A stretch of DNA of 64,000 nucleotides. It comes from Lachnospiraceae bacterium (GTDB taxonomy: Bacteria > Bacillota > Clostridia > Lachnospirales > Lachnospiraceae). The notes under the pieces were generated by a model that was not told where the DNA came from, did no database searches, and worked only from the letters and a program-made list of their open reading frames with translations. The stretch covers positions 1,140-65,139 of the forward strand of contig CAJTEM010000017.1 of NCBI GenBank assembly GCA_910575255.1, given 5' to 3'. Shown here piece after piece: positions 7,730 through 16,221 of this stretch (positions within the stretch are counted from its first letter, which is position 1; each line of letters starts with the position of its first letter). A program made the translations under genes and the position numbers.

Positions 7730-9430
7730 ATGGATAGAAATACAATTGGAAATGAAATCGAGGCTGAAATAAATGCAAGCTATAGATATAAAAATTTGAG
7801 AGAACTTATAGATATACTGCTTTCAGTAATTATTCTGAAAACAGGAAAAAAGGAATTGGTAGGTATTGAAGAAAGACTGTATGTTTCCTTAGGTAAAATT
7901 TTTGATGGGGAGACTACGATAAATGACATAAAACTGTGTTTGTCTAATGTCATTAAGATAGAACCTCTTTTGAAAAAAATGATTTTACTCATTGATGAAG
8001 ATGAATATGACAAGATAGTACAAGAGAATTTGGGTTTAGCACATGTAATTACTCAATTAGGTCTTAATCCAGATAACAAGAAATTGGATCGAAAACCGGA
8101 GGACTATTTGGGCGATGGTAATTATATGGAACATGTAGCAAGATCCTATACATTAAGAAATAGTGAGTCGCACACATATGTAGGTTGGACACGAAGAGAA
8201 ATATATACCAATTTGGATAGTGTACTGATAACTTGTTTAAGAGCAGTAGAAATAAATAAAAAGGCATTGCTCAGTAATCTGAAAAAGAAGAGTATTAATA
8301 ATGAATTGAACATTGAAAATTACTTAAATGAGATTACACAGCAATTAAAAAAAAGAATGTCTAGATTTATTCATATAAGGGGAGAAGAGAATTTTTCTGT
8401 ATTGGGTAGCTATGTCATCGAATATCAGGATGATACATCTGATTCTAGGAGAAGAAAAGGCACTGTTGAATATTTAAGAGATAATAGTATACCAGAACGA
8501 AGGATGATGATATGGGGCGAAGCTGGTATGGGGAAGACTACAACATTAGAATATTTAACATATATGGATGCAAAAAAAAGATTGAAAGATTCAAACTATA
8601 ATATTCCTGTATTAGTTTTATTGGGAGTTATGACAAAAGCCACGTATACTATAAAACAGTATATATGTGACAAACTTGATATTGGGGTAGATATATGTGA
8701 ATCTCTTTTAGAAGAAGGAAAAATCAATCTATTTTTGGATGGTTTAAATGAAATACCAGCTGATGCAGGCGGCAATTTAAAAACTTTAAGAATGCGCGAA
8801 ATAAAGCAATTACTTAGAGATTATCCCAAAACATTTATTATAATTACTAATCGTCCACAAGATACTAGGGATTTTAACAATGTGCCAATTTTTAATTTGA
8901 TAAAATTATCTAAAGAAGAAATGAGAGATTTTATTAAAAAAAATGTAGATGAAGAAGACGTGAAAGAACTTTTGTTTACCTCGATTAATGGAAATGAGAG
9001 ATTTGTGCAAATAGTAAATACCCCATTGATTTTATCGAGATTAATAGAGATTGTGCGATATAAGAAGGAAATTCCACATAGTGAAGGTGAAATTATCGCT
9101 GAATTTTTAAATTGCTTATTGGTAAGAGAAAAAGAAGAAAAACAGGATGCACGATTGGATATAAAGCGAATAGTATACCTTTTGAGAATGATTGCATTTG
9201 AGAGCCTCGAAAAGAAAGAAGCAAATTCAGGAATGACAGAGTCAGAGGTATTGAAGTATTGTTCTAAAAGTATGGATACATATAGATTTCAGTATGATGC
9301 ATTATATGCATTAGATATAGTTTTGCAATTAGGTATATTAGAAAAAAGAGAAGATTTATATGTATTTTCGCATCAGGCATACCAGGATTACTATTATGCT
9401 ATGGAAGAATTGGCGGTGATACAGTCTTGA
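7730..9430 (+). CDS. NACHT STAND ATPase with HEPN-like N-terminus
   Basis: A 566-residue protein. Residues 1-180 are helical and contain RNSESH (Arg143 to His148), which fits the R-x4-H catalytic signature of HEPN ribonucleases. Residues about 255-420 are a NACHT NTPase: Walker A GEAGMGKTT (263-271), Walker B LFLDGLNEIP (334-343), and a later IIITNRP sensor-like stretch. The end, FSHQAYQDYYYA, is the usual close of the NACHT winged-helix part, where sensor repeats normally follow in the same chain. Bacterial NACHT proteins are known anti-phage STAND systems; a HEPN effector would cleave RNA on activation. GGAAAGGA precedes the ATG. The next gene overlaps its stop and probably supplies the sensor. 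Confidence 0.78.
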   Translation: MDRNTIGNEIEAEINASYRYKNLRELIDILLSVIILKTGKKELVGIEERLYVSLGKIFDGETTINDIKLCLSNVIKIEPLLKKMILLIDEDEYDKIVQENLGLAHVITQLGLNPDNKKLDRKPEDYLGDGNYMEHVARSYTLRNSESHTYVGWTRREIYTNLDSVLITCLRAVEINKKALLSNLKKKSINNELNIENYLNEITQQLKKRMSRFIHIRGEENFSVLGSYVIEYQDDTSDSRRRKGTVEYLRDNSIPERRMMIWGEAGMGKTTTLEYLTYMDAKKRLKDSNYNIPVLVLLGVMTKATYTIKQYICDKLDIGVDICESLLEEGKINLFLDGLNEIPADAGGNLKTLRMREIKQLLRDYPKTFIIITNRPQDTRDFNNVPIFNLIKLSKEEMRDFIKKNVDEEDVKELLFTSINGNERFVQIVNTPLILSRLIEIVRYKKEIPHSEGEIIAEFLNCLLVREKEEKQDARLDIKRIVYLLRMIAFESLEKKEANSGMTESEVLKYCSKSMDTYRFQYDALYALDIVLQLGILEKREDLYVFSHQAYQDYYYAMEELAVIQS

Positions 9431-10815
9431 AAATAAGAAAAAATCAAATTAGAGATAAGTGTCAATCAGATAAGTATTATGCTTCAATCAAATATATGGC
9501 ACACAGTTTACGTGGTAAAGATAGAGAAAATTTTATTATTACCGTCTGTGACCTTAACATTTATTTGGGGTGTATATGTGCTTTGACATGTGAAAAAAAT
9601 GCAACGGTTGAGGAATATATCTGGAAAACTTTAAATAATTATTTTCAGCCAAGAAAAATAAAATTTTATGATAAATCTAGTGGGATATGGAAAGAAAATA
9701 TAAAAAAACTGAATAGTAAAGATATTACATATTACCTTCTTGCCTGCAATGTGATGGGCAATATGAAAGCAATAAAATGGTATATTTACAATCATGAAGT
9801 TGATAAAGCTATTATAATTCAGTTAGCAAAAAATATGAATGAAGAGCAACTGGTAGATTTAATATACACACTTTATAGATCTTCTCAAAATTGGGATAAA
9901 ATAAGAGGCATTGGTTCTACTAAAAGTTTGTTTTTGTATAAAAATGATCCGAGAATAAAAAAGATTCTTAGTGGATTATGGTATAAGGATAGAGATGCAT
10001 TTATACAATTAGCATACGATACAGGTTGGTTGGGAGATTTGGGAAAAAAGGCTCGCAAAGGAAACCGTATTTTTATCGAGTGTTTGGTTGGAGCAAATAA
10101 ATTGCTGTTAACTATTGAGTTAATAGAAGAAGTTTTATGTGATTTGGAAAGTGATGAGAGTTCATATGATACTTTATTAAAATTAGTTTTAAAGGAAAAA
10201 GGTGAGAGAAAACAATTTGCATATATATTGTATATTCAAAAAATAAATAATGGATATATAATGAAGGCTAAAGATTATGTGATTTTGAAAGGTTTAGGAA
10301 AGCCATCGCAAAAAATAGTCAATTATTTTATACCTTTTTTCTTAGATTTAGTAAATGGAGATTTTAGAACGAATATCAATCTTTTTGAATTAGGAGATGC
10401 ATTATCAAATGTTATAGTAAAACCAAATAAGATAACACCCAAAGTTGGATATGCACGTAATAAAAATTTGAATATAGCATTAAAGACTACTAAAAATATA
10501 GATTTGAAAAAAGTGCTATTCTTTTACTTTAATACTACAATGTCCGTCAAGGCAAGTTTGGATGAGTTGTTTAGACTTTTGAATATGTATCATGATGTTC
10601 AACCAGGTGAGTTAATACGAGAACTAAAATCATTTCCAATATGGGTAAAGGCAACTGGAATAGAACAAGGTAAAAGTAATAATATAACTACGGAGAACTA
10701 TCTTAAGATCGAGCCACAAATTGAAGTCGGAAATGTTATTTTAATGTCAATTGTCGACTATGATTATGTTTTAAAAGAATTTGTTGCCAAGCCATATACC
10801 GGCTCTATTTTTTAG
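9427..10815 (+). CDS. Unknown protein coupled to the NACHT gene; possible STAND sensor
   Basis: A 462-residue, helix-rich protein starting at TTG 9427, which overlaps the TGA of the NACHT gene (TTGA). Its reading frame stays open for at least 100 bases upstream inside the NACHT gene, so the two may once have been one chain of about 1,030 residues, or be made by coupling or frameshifting. I recognise no domain; the regular alternation of short helices (for example DLIYTLYRSSQNWDKIRG) is compatible with HEAT-like repeats, which commonly form STAND sensors. It shares the AT-rich composition of its two upstream neighbours. No clear terminator follows. Confidence 0.6.
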   Translation: MKIRKNQIRDKCQSDKYYASIKYMAHSLRGKDRENFIITVCDLNIYLGCICALTCEKNATVEEYIWKTLNNYFQPRKIKFYDKSSGIWKENIKKLNSKDITYYLLACNVMGNMKAIKWYIYNHEVDKAIIIQLAKNMNEEQLVDLIYTLYRSSQNWDKIRGIGSTKSLFLYKNDPRIKKILSGLWYKDRDAFIQLAYDTGWLGDLGKKARKGNRIFIECLVGANKLLLTIELIEEVLCDLESDESSYDTLLKLVLKEKGERKQFAYILYIQKINNGYIMKAKDYVILKGLGKPSQKIVNYFIPFFLDLVNGDFRTNINLFELGDALSNVIVKPNKITPKVGYARNKNLNIALKTTKNIDLKKVLFFYFNTTMSVKASLDELFRLLNMYHDVQPGELIRELKSFPIWVKATGIEQGKSNNITTENYLKIEPQIEVGNVILMSIVDYDYVLKEFVAKPYTGSIF

Positions 10816-11032
10816 AAATTAAGATAGTCACAGGAAAGGCAGACAGAGGTATGGAAGAAATAGTAGTTATATGTATAAATAGGGGCGATTACTATGATAC
10901 AGTTATCTCTTTGTCACTTTGTTGAAAAAATATACTAGAATGTGGGGTAAACGCTATTCCCCTAAGTGTGGTATAAACCTTTTCGCAAAAGATGATAGTT
11001 TCGCTATTTAGTATAAGAAATAACTTTCACCG

Positions 11033-11161
11033 CATGTGGAGACTGTGTGTCTCTTGAGCAACCGAAAATTAAAACCTGATACTTATATAAAATTGAGTCT
11101 GGATATGGAAGATTATTACAGAATCAAAGATGCAGAGAAGGAAAAGAACAAGACATCATAA
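11033..11161 (+). pseudogene. 3' end of rumA/rlmD-type gene at a putative attachment site (copy 1)
   Basis: Forty-one codons read HVETVCLLSN, then a tail ending EDYYRIKDAEKEKNKTS and a stop; the frame is closed by TAA four codons before the His. HVET(V/C)xLLS is the C-terminal end of Firmicute 23S rRNA (uracil-5)-methyltransferases. The same core recurs at 23966 and, altered, at 27083, each with a different or related tail. Recombination sites inside this conserved coding end let integrative elements restore the gene. Here it marks the right end of the prophage whose recombinases lie at 3382-6351. No start codon or upstream body is present, so it is not an active gene in this position. Confidence 0.6.
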
Positions 11162-11208
11162 CATCCTACCCGTAGTGATAAATTGTTCTACAGGAAAGGG
11201 TGCGAAGC

Positions 11209-11418
11209 ATGGAAAATGTAGTATACGAGAAAGATTACGGAGAGGAATTCCGGGAGAGAAGTGATAAGGCGAAAGGACAGGACTTTTTAGACACATTGAA
11301 GGATATCGGATTCTTCCAGGCATACAAAGAAGAAATGGATAAAATCCCAAAGCGTGTGGTTCCAAAGGAAAAAGAGGATTACGGATACCTGCTTGGAGAA
11401 TGTGACTTTTTCGATTAA
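11209..11418 (+). CDS. Small charged protein of unknown function
   Basis: A 69-residue acidic protein (GEEFRERSDKAKGQDFLDTL; ends LLGECDFFD). No domain recognised. The ATG at 11209 follows AGGAAAGGG at a good distance, which supports translation. It begins just downstream of the first rumA-like fragment and upstream of a conjugative-transposon HTH gene, so it is probably part of a degraded integrative element. Confidence 0.45.
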   Translation: MENVVYEKDYGEEFRERSDKAKGQDFLDTLKDIGFFQAYKEEMDKIPKRVVPKEKEDYGYLLGECDFFD

Positions 11419-11568
11419 GGACGGGCTATTGCGGATGACCATATTCATTGGATATTTTGATAAGGTGTATTAAGGATGAGAGCATCTGTTAGTGTGAGGA
11501 ATGGCGGGTGCTTTTTTCATGAAGTTATGGTATGCTGTAAGAAATCAATTAGCCGGAGGTACGGAGTT

Positions 11569-11814
11569 ATGGACGATCAGCGGATTTTACTGGATTATGA
11601 AACGATCAAGGGAGCTGTCGCCGGGGAGAAGTGGGCAATGGAGCGGATTCTTAAACATTACGATTTCTATATGGATGAACTCGCCACAGTGAAGGAGCGG
11701 GAGCCGGATGGAAATGTGAAGTGTTATGTGGATGAGGTTTTGAAGCAGGCAATAGCATTGAAACTGCTGGAGGAAGCGGAGAGGAGAGCGAAAGAGAAAA
11801 TTAATAGTGTTTGA
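11569..11814 (+). CDS. Conjugative-transposon HTH_16-type protein
   Basis: An 81-residue protein with the layout of the helix-turn-helix family found in Tn916-like elements: DYETIKGAVAGEKWAMERIL, then HYDFYMDELATV and a terminal helix. The family resembles the N-terminal part of small sigma factors and is thought to act in element regulation. ATG 11569 was chosen because GGAGG lies just upstream; the longer frame from 11476 has no ribosome site. A partner sigma-like gene, usual in intact elements, is not seen, in line with decay of this element. Confidence 0.7.
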   Translation: MDDQRILLDYETIKGAVAGEKWAMERILKHYDFYMDELATVKEREPDGNVKCYVDEVLKQAIALKLLEEAERRAKEKINSV

Positions 11815-12068
11815 ATCCATCCGGGATTCTTTCATAATTCGCAATCTACGAAGCTGCCTGGAAGAAGAGCATGGGGATAATACGCTTTTAGGGGTGAAAA
11901 ATGGTATCCCGTTTATCTTGGATTTTTCTATTCCTACAAAATTGTAGCCTAACAGTAATATTGCAGTAAGGTATGGATAGTATACTTTTATTGAATGCGA
12001 AATATAGCAGAGAGGTATACTGGATGCTGAAAATAAAGAAACAAATCGGAATTTGGAGGTATTGTATT

Positions 12069-12479
12069 ATGAGATTGGACGGTTTTGGATTATTTGTTGA
12101 AGATATGGCGAAAATGATTCGCTTTTACAGAGATGTACTTGGCTTTGAGATTAAAGAAGCGGAAGATACATCTAATGTATATCTTGTAAAAGATGGGACG
12201 TTGTTTCTGTTGTACGGCAGAAATGACTTTGAAAAAATGACCAATCGCAGATATGATTATATCAAAGGATTCAACGGTCATTTTGAAATGGCACTTTATG
12301 TTGATACATTTGAAGAAGTTGATAAAGCATTTAGTAAAGCTGTAGAAAACGGTGCTACTCCTGTACTGGAACCGGAACTTGAACCTTGGGGACAGAGAAC
12401 TTGTTATATTGCTGATCCTGAAGGTAATTTAATAGAGATAGGTTCTTGGAATAAGCCTTACGAAGAAAAGGATTCATAA
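12069..12479 (+). CDS. VOC (glyoxalase/bleomycin-resistance fold) protein, copy 1
   Basis: A 136-residue VOC-fold protein with two beta-alpha-beta-beta-beta halves; His, Glu and Tyr residues typical of the metal site are in NGHFEMALYVDT and DPEGNLIEIGSW. Members bind or detoxify small molecules with a divalent metal; the substrate cannot be told. GGAGG lies 9 bases before the ATG. About nine in ten residues match the protein at 53375, though codon choice differs clearly, so the two copies diverged or arrived separately rather than by recent duplication. Here it is not followed by the GyrI-like gene that accompanies copy 2. Confidence 0.85.
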   Translation: MRLDGFGLFVEDMAKMIRFYRDVLGFEIKEAEDTSNVYLVKDGTLFLLYGRNDFEKMTNRRYDYIKGFNGHFEMALYVDTFEEVDKAFSKAVENGATPVLEPELEPWGQRTCYIADPEGNLIEIGSWNKPYEEKDS

Positions 12480-12591
12480 ATTCGAATTTGAGAGGGAATT
12501 GAATATGAATAAGGAATGGTTGAACTTAATAAAACAATTTGTGTAGATTTTTAGTCTGCCAGATTAAAATTTGAGATTTGAGGTACAGCGT

Positions 12592-13140
12592 ATGAAAGGT
12601 TTCCATAGGGACAATCAGCTATTTTCTCTTTGTGGTTTGAACTGCGGATTATGTCCTATGCACTTAAATAAGTATTGTCCCGGCTGCGGTGGCGGAGAGG
12701 GGAATCAATCCTGCAAAATTGCAAAGTGTAGTTTAGAACATGATGGTGTGGAATATTGTTTTCGGTGCAGAGAGTACCCCTGTGAGAAGTGTGAGCATAT
12801 AGATGAATTTGATTCATTCATTACACACAGTAACCGAAAAGCTGATTTGAAAAAAGCAAGAGAGATAGGGATCGAAGCATACAATGCGGAGCAGACAGAA
12901 AAGACGGAATTATTGAATTTACTGTTAGCCAACTATAACGATGGCAGGAAAAAGACTCTTTTTTGTGTGGGGGTCAATCTTTTGGAATTGCAGGAAATAA
13001 ATGAGATACTTTTGCAAATCAAGGGTAATTCGGAACTGGAAAGATTGACACTCAAAGAAAAAAGTTCTTATGCTGCGGGGGTGTTTCAAAACGCAGCAAA
13101 GCGAAAGAATATTGAACTAAAGCTCCGGAAGAAAAAATAA
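12592..13140 (+). CDS. DUF3795 (cysteine-rich) protein
   Basis: A 182-residue protein with a cysteine-rich N-terminal half: LCGLNCGLCPM, then CPGCGGG, SCKIAKC and YCFRCREYPCEKC. This order is that of DUF3795 proteins, which probably bind metal and have no known reaction. The C-terminal half is helical and basic. The ATG at 12592 follows TTGAGG; a TTG at 12571 lacks a good site. It lies with small VOC and PPOX genes in the same orientation, the kind of cargo seen in clostridial mobile elements. Confidence 0.75.
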   Translation: MKGFHRDNQLFSLCGLNCGLCPMHLNKYCPGCGGGEGNQSCKIAKCSLEHDGVEYCFRCREYPCEKCEHIDEFDSFITHSNRKADLKKAREIGIEAYNAEQTEKTELLNLLLANYNDGRKKTLFCVGVNLLELQEINEILLQIKGNSELERLTLKEKSSYAAGVFQNAAKRKNIELKLRKKK

Positions 13141-13162
13141 TCTCTAAGAAAGGAAAACTTAC

Positions 13163-13627
13163 ATGAAATACAATTGTACGGTTATATCGGTAGAAGACAT
13201 CAAAGCTGCAAGAAAGTTTTATGAGGATTTATTCGGATTGGAAGTATTTCAGGATTATGGAAGAAATATAGCTTTTACCTGCGGTTTAGCTTTACAGCAG
13301 GACTTTGACTGGCTTGTTCATTTACCAAAAGAAAGCATATTAAGAAAATCTAACAATGTGGAATTATGTTTTGAGGAACAGGACTTTGACAGTTTCTTAC
13401 ATAAACTAAAAAAATATCCGAATATTGAGTGTTTGGGTGAGGTAATTGAACACAGTTGGGGGCAACGTGTCATTCGATTTTATGATTTGGACGGACATAT
13501 CATAGAAGTTGGAGAAAATATGAAAATGGTTATAAAGCGTTTCCTTGCTTCTGGTATGACCATAGATGAAGTGTCTGTAAAAATGGATGTTTCTTTTGAA
13601 GATTTAACGAAGCTGCAAAACAGTTAA
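13163..13627 (+). CDS. VOC family protein with C-terminal extension
   Basis: A 154-residue protein. Residues 1-115 are a VOC fold (start KYNCTVISVEDIKAARKFYE, end RFYDLDGHIIEVGE). About 35 further residues (KRFLASGMTIDEVSVKMDVS) look like a short helical or HTH-like tail. Probably a small-molecule binding or detoxifying enzyme. AAGGAAAAC precedes the ATG, 22 bases after the DUF3795 stop, so the two are likely co-transcribed. Confidence 0.8.
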   Translation: MKYNCTVISVEDIKAARKFYEDLFGLEVFQDYGRNIAFTCGLALQQDFDWLVHLPKESILRKSNNVELCFEEQDFDSFLHKLKKYPNIECLGEVIEHSWGQRVIRFYDLDGHIIEVGENMKMVIKRFLASGMTIDEVSVKMDVSFEDLTKLQNS

Positions 13628-13655
13628 ATGAAAAGTTGCAAAGGAGAACGAATTA

Positions 13656-14072
13656 ATGAAAAAAATGAGCCGAGAAGCTAAAAAAATAATGATGGAACGT
13701 TTTGGAAAAGACACTGTTATTGCGTTGGCAACCATTGAAAAGGAGCTTCCTTATGTGCGATATGTAAATGCCTACTATGAGAACGGTGCATTTTATATTA
13801 TTACATATGCACTTTCAAATAAAATCAAACATATAGAAAACAATCCTGCTGTTGCAATAGCTGGTGAGTGGTTTACGGCACATGGAAAGGGCAGCAATTT
13901 GGGCTATTTTGGAAAAAAAGAGAATTGTATGATTGCTGAAAAACTGAAAAATGTCTTTGCTGAATGGATTGATAACGGACATAACAATTTTGATGATGAA
14001 AATACGATAATTCTATGTGTAGAATTAACAGATGGACTGTTACTCTCACATGGGACAAGATATGAGTTTTAG
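13656..14072 (+). CDS. Pyridoxamine 5'-phosphate oxidase-family flavoprotein
   Basis: A 138-residue protein with the split-barrel FMN-binding layout: IALATIEKELPYVRYVNAYY, then FYIITYALSNKIKHIENNP and VAIAGEWF. Members bind FMN, F420 or haem and reduce small molecules; the substrate is unknown. AAAGGAGAA precedes the ATG, 28 bases after the VOC gene, so it probably belongs to the same transcript. Confidence 0.82.
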   Translation: MKKMSREAKKIMMERFGKDTVIALATIEKELPYVRYVNAYYENGAFYIITYALSNKIKHIENNPAVAIAGEWFTAHGKGSNLGYFGKKENCMIAEKLKNVFAEWIDNGHNNFDDENTIILCVELTDGLLLSHGTRYEF

Positions 14073-14183
14073 CTTTTCCAGCTTGTAGAATTGGAAAAAT
14101 TTCAGGAGCAGTATTTCCAGTCAGAACTAAGGATGCTGCCATAGATAGAGATGAAAAGACGAAATTTACGGAGGAGGATCAGA

Positions 14184-14750
14184 ATGGTGGATGTTTATAA
14201 AAATTGTCCTGAATATGAGAATGAGGACTATCTTGTGAGAATGGTTTGCCAAGAGGATAGAATGGATTTATTAAAGGTTTATTCTGATAAAAGGGCTGTC
14301 CCCTTTTTTAATAGTGATAATTGTGGCGGAGATGATTTCTATTATACAACGGAAAGCAGAATGGAACAGGCGATTGATTACTGGCTTTTCGAGTACAATA
14401 GAGAAGGATTTGTGAGGTGGACAATTGTGTCAAAAGCAACTGATGAAGCAATTGGAACAATAGAGCTTTTCCACAGAGACGCCGATGATTATTTTACAAA
14501 CTGCGGTTTGCTCAGGCTGGACATTCGCAGTGATTATGAAATGACAAGCGAGATTATAAAAATATTAAGATTGATAATGGAACCTGCATATAGCCTGTTT
14601 CATTGTGATAAGATCGCTACGAAAGCGCTTCCCTCTGCGGCAGAACGTATTGTGGCGTTGAAAAATTTAGGATTTATACGCTCAGAGGAAAAGCTGATAG
14701 GGCATGATGGAACAAAGTATGATTCCTATTTTGTATTGAGGAAAAATTAG
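14184..14750 (+). CDS. GNAT N-acetyltransferase (RimJ/RimL-like)
   Basis: A 188-residue acetyltransferase: DYLVRMVCQEDRMDLLKVYS at the start, the central EAIGTIELFHRDADDY strand pair, and a C-terminal VALKNLGFIRSEEKL segment that closes the acetyl-CoA fold. It would acetylate a small amine, antibiotic or protein N-terminus. ATG 14184 follows GGAGGAGG; an in-frame ATG at 14151 lacks one. Last gene of the small-enzyme run. Confidence 0.8.
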   Translation: MVDVYKNCPEYENEDYLVRMVCQEDRMDLLKVYSDKRAVPFFNSDNCGGDDFYYTTESRMEQAIDYWLFEYNREGFVRWTIVSKATDEAIGTIELFHRDADDYFTNCGLLRLDIRSDYEMTSEIIKILRLIMEPAYSLFHCDKIATKALPSAAERIVALKNLGFIRSEEKLIGHDGTKYDSYFVLRKN

Positions 14751-14796
14751 CGCCTCTCCAAATCTGGATAAAAAATATGTATCCAGGCTAAAATGC

Positions 14797-14825
14797 TTGA
14801 CATTGACAAAGTTATAAGCTAATAT
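14797..14825 (+). promoter_or_regulatory. Strong sigma-A promoter of the leader/ABC exporter transcript
   Basis: TTGACA, a 17-base spacer and TAATAT: a near-consensus promoter. It lies 420 bases before the ABC ATPase start, so the mRNA has a long leader containing a short coding sequence and three terminator-like hairpins. Confidence 0.8.
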
Positions 14826-14852
14826 AAGACCATATTTCAAGAAAGAGCAGGT

Positions 14853-14894
14853 ATGTGGATGTTAATTGTTTCTGTAATGACAAAGGACAACTAA
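14853..14894 (+). CDS. Putative 13-residue leader peptide
   Basis: ATG to TAA encodes MWMLIVSVMTKDN. It starts about 28 bases after the -10 box, with a GAGCAGG site 4-10 bases before the ATG, and ends 11 bases before a terminator-like hairpin. This arrangement is that of translation-sensing attenuators found upstream of ribosome-targeting antibiotic resistance genes. Whether it is translated is unknown. Confidence 0.45.
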   Translation: MWMLIVSVMTKDN

Positions 14895-14905
14895 ATTTTA
14901 TAAGA

Positions 14906-14948
14906 GGGTAAGCACGGAATAGAGTGCTTTATTTGTGTTACCCTTTTT
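14906..14948 (+). terminator. Attenuator-type hairpin after the leader peptide
   Basis: GGGTAA(G)CAC pairs with GTGTTACCC and is followed by five T. The internal GCAC/GTGC segments could form a smaller rival hairpin, so the structure may switch with ribosome position. Confidence 0.6.
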
Positions 14949-15039
14949 GGCATTATTGAATGCCGGTTGTTTCTGCCTTACAGAATACTGCATACACCGG
15001 GAATAATTGTCTTATTATGATGGATAAGAAAGCGGGAAA

Positions 15040-15066
15040 AGTATGACTGTGGTGTCATGCTTTTTT
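15040..15066 (+). terminator. Second leader hairpin with T run
   Basis: AGTATGAC pairs with GTCATGCT (one G-T pair) around a five- to six-base loop, followed by TTTTTT. Confidence 0.65.
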
Positions 15067-15162
15067 ATTTCTGCGAGCAAATGGGCTGCATTTTTCAGGT
15101 CATTGCTGCTTTCCTTTTATGGGGATGTTTTGCTTTTTTCATCATCTTAAGATATATACATC

Positions 15163-15207
15163 TGTGGTTTCAGTCTATGTAATGATAGGCAGAAACCACA
15201 TTTTTTT
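15163..15207 (+). terminator. Third leader hairpin with T run
   Basis: TGTGGTTTC and GAAACCACA form a perfect nine-base stem followed by seven T, 40 bases before the ABC ATPase start. Either ends the leader transcript or regulates entry to the exporter genes. Confidence 0.75.
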
Positions 15208-15246
15208 ATGTTTTTTCATTGAATATTTAAACTGGAGGTTTTCAAG

Positions 15247-16218
15247 ATGAAGATAATTGAGACAGAGAATTTAACGAAAAAGTATAAGCGGTATAAAAAG
15301 CAGGAGGGTTTGGCCGGAAGTATTAAGGGCCTGTTTCACAGGAAATATGAAGAAAAAATTGCGGTAGATGATTTTGATATTCATGTAAATGAGGGTGAGT
15401 TTGTAGGCCTGATCGGGCCGAACGGAGCGGGTAAAACGACCCTGGTGAAGATGTTGACCGGGATTATTGCGCCGACAAGCGGCAGGATACAGGTGATGGG
15501 ATTTTATCCGAATAAATTGGAAAAAGCATTTAAGCAGCAGTATGCGGTGGTTATGGGGCAAAAGAGCCAGCTGTTTTTTGAACTGACAACGGAGGACACG
15601 TTGCGGCTGTTTAAAGAAATATACGGTATCCCGGAAGACGAGTATAAAAGAAACAAGGATTTTTTTGTGGATCTGTTTCAGGTGCAGGAACTGATGAATG
15701 TACAGGTAAGAACGCTATCGTTGGGAGAAAGGATGAAGATGGAACTGATCGTTGCATTGCTTCATAATCCGAAAATATTGTTTCTGGATGAACCGACCAT
15801 TGGACTGGATGCTGTGGCAGGTAAGCAGATCCGGACTTTCTTAAAAGATGTGAATGAGTCAAGAGGAACTACCATTTTGCTTACCTCGCATTATATGGAG
15901 GATATTAAGGTATTGTGTAAACGCTCCATAGTCGTGAATCACGGCAGAAAAATATATGACGGCGGTACGGATATGTTATTTAAAAATTATCAAAAGAGTA
16001 AGAAAATGACGATATACTTTGAACACAGTGTAGAGCCTGATGTGCCGGATGATTGCAGAGTATTGGAAAAAGCGAATGACAAACTGGTACTTGAAATACC
16101 AAAACAGAACGCAGAAAAAGTTCTGGAATCTTATATCGGTCATTATCCGATCCGGGATATTGGAATTGAGGAAGAAGAAATAGGCTCAGTCGTGGAGCGT
16201 ATCTATAAAGAGGTATAG
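15247..16218 (+). CDS. ABC exporter ATP-binding protein
   Basis: A 323-residue ATPase of the drug/polysaccharide-type exporter family (COG4586-like). Walker A GPNGAGKTT, signature LSLGERMKMEL in place of the common LSGGQ, Walker B ILFLDEPTIGLD and the His switch LLTSHYMED are all present. A C-terminal extension of about 90 residues is usual for this family. It powers export through the two membrane proteins encoded next. GGAGG precedes the ATG. The substrate is unknown. Confidence 0.9.
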   Translation: MKIIETENLTKKYKRYKKQEGLAGSIKGLFHRKYEEKIAVDDFDIHVNEGEFVGLIGPNGAGKTTLVKMLTGIIAPTSGRIQVMGFYPNKLEKAFKQQYAVVMGQKSQLFFELTTEDTLRLFKEIYGIPEDEYKRNKDFFVDLFQVQELMNVQVRTLSLGERMKMELIVALLHNPKILFLDEPTIGLDAVAGKQIRTFLKDVNESRGTTILLTSHYMEDIKVLCKRSIVVNHGRKIYDGGTDMLFKNYQKSKKMTIYFEHSVEPDVPDDCRVLEKANDKLVLEIPKQNAEKVLESYIGHYPIRDIGIEEEEIGSVVERIYKEV

Positions 16219-16221
16219 GAC

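Noticed and set aside
12505-12546. 12-codon frame with a decent ribosome site after the first VOC gene
   Set aside because: Too short to identify and lacking any hairpin or coupled gene that would make it a leader peptide.
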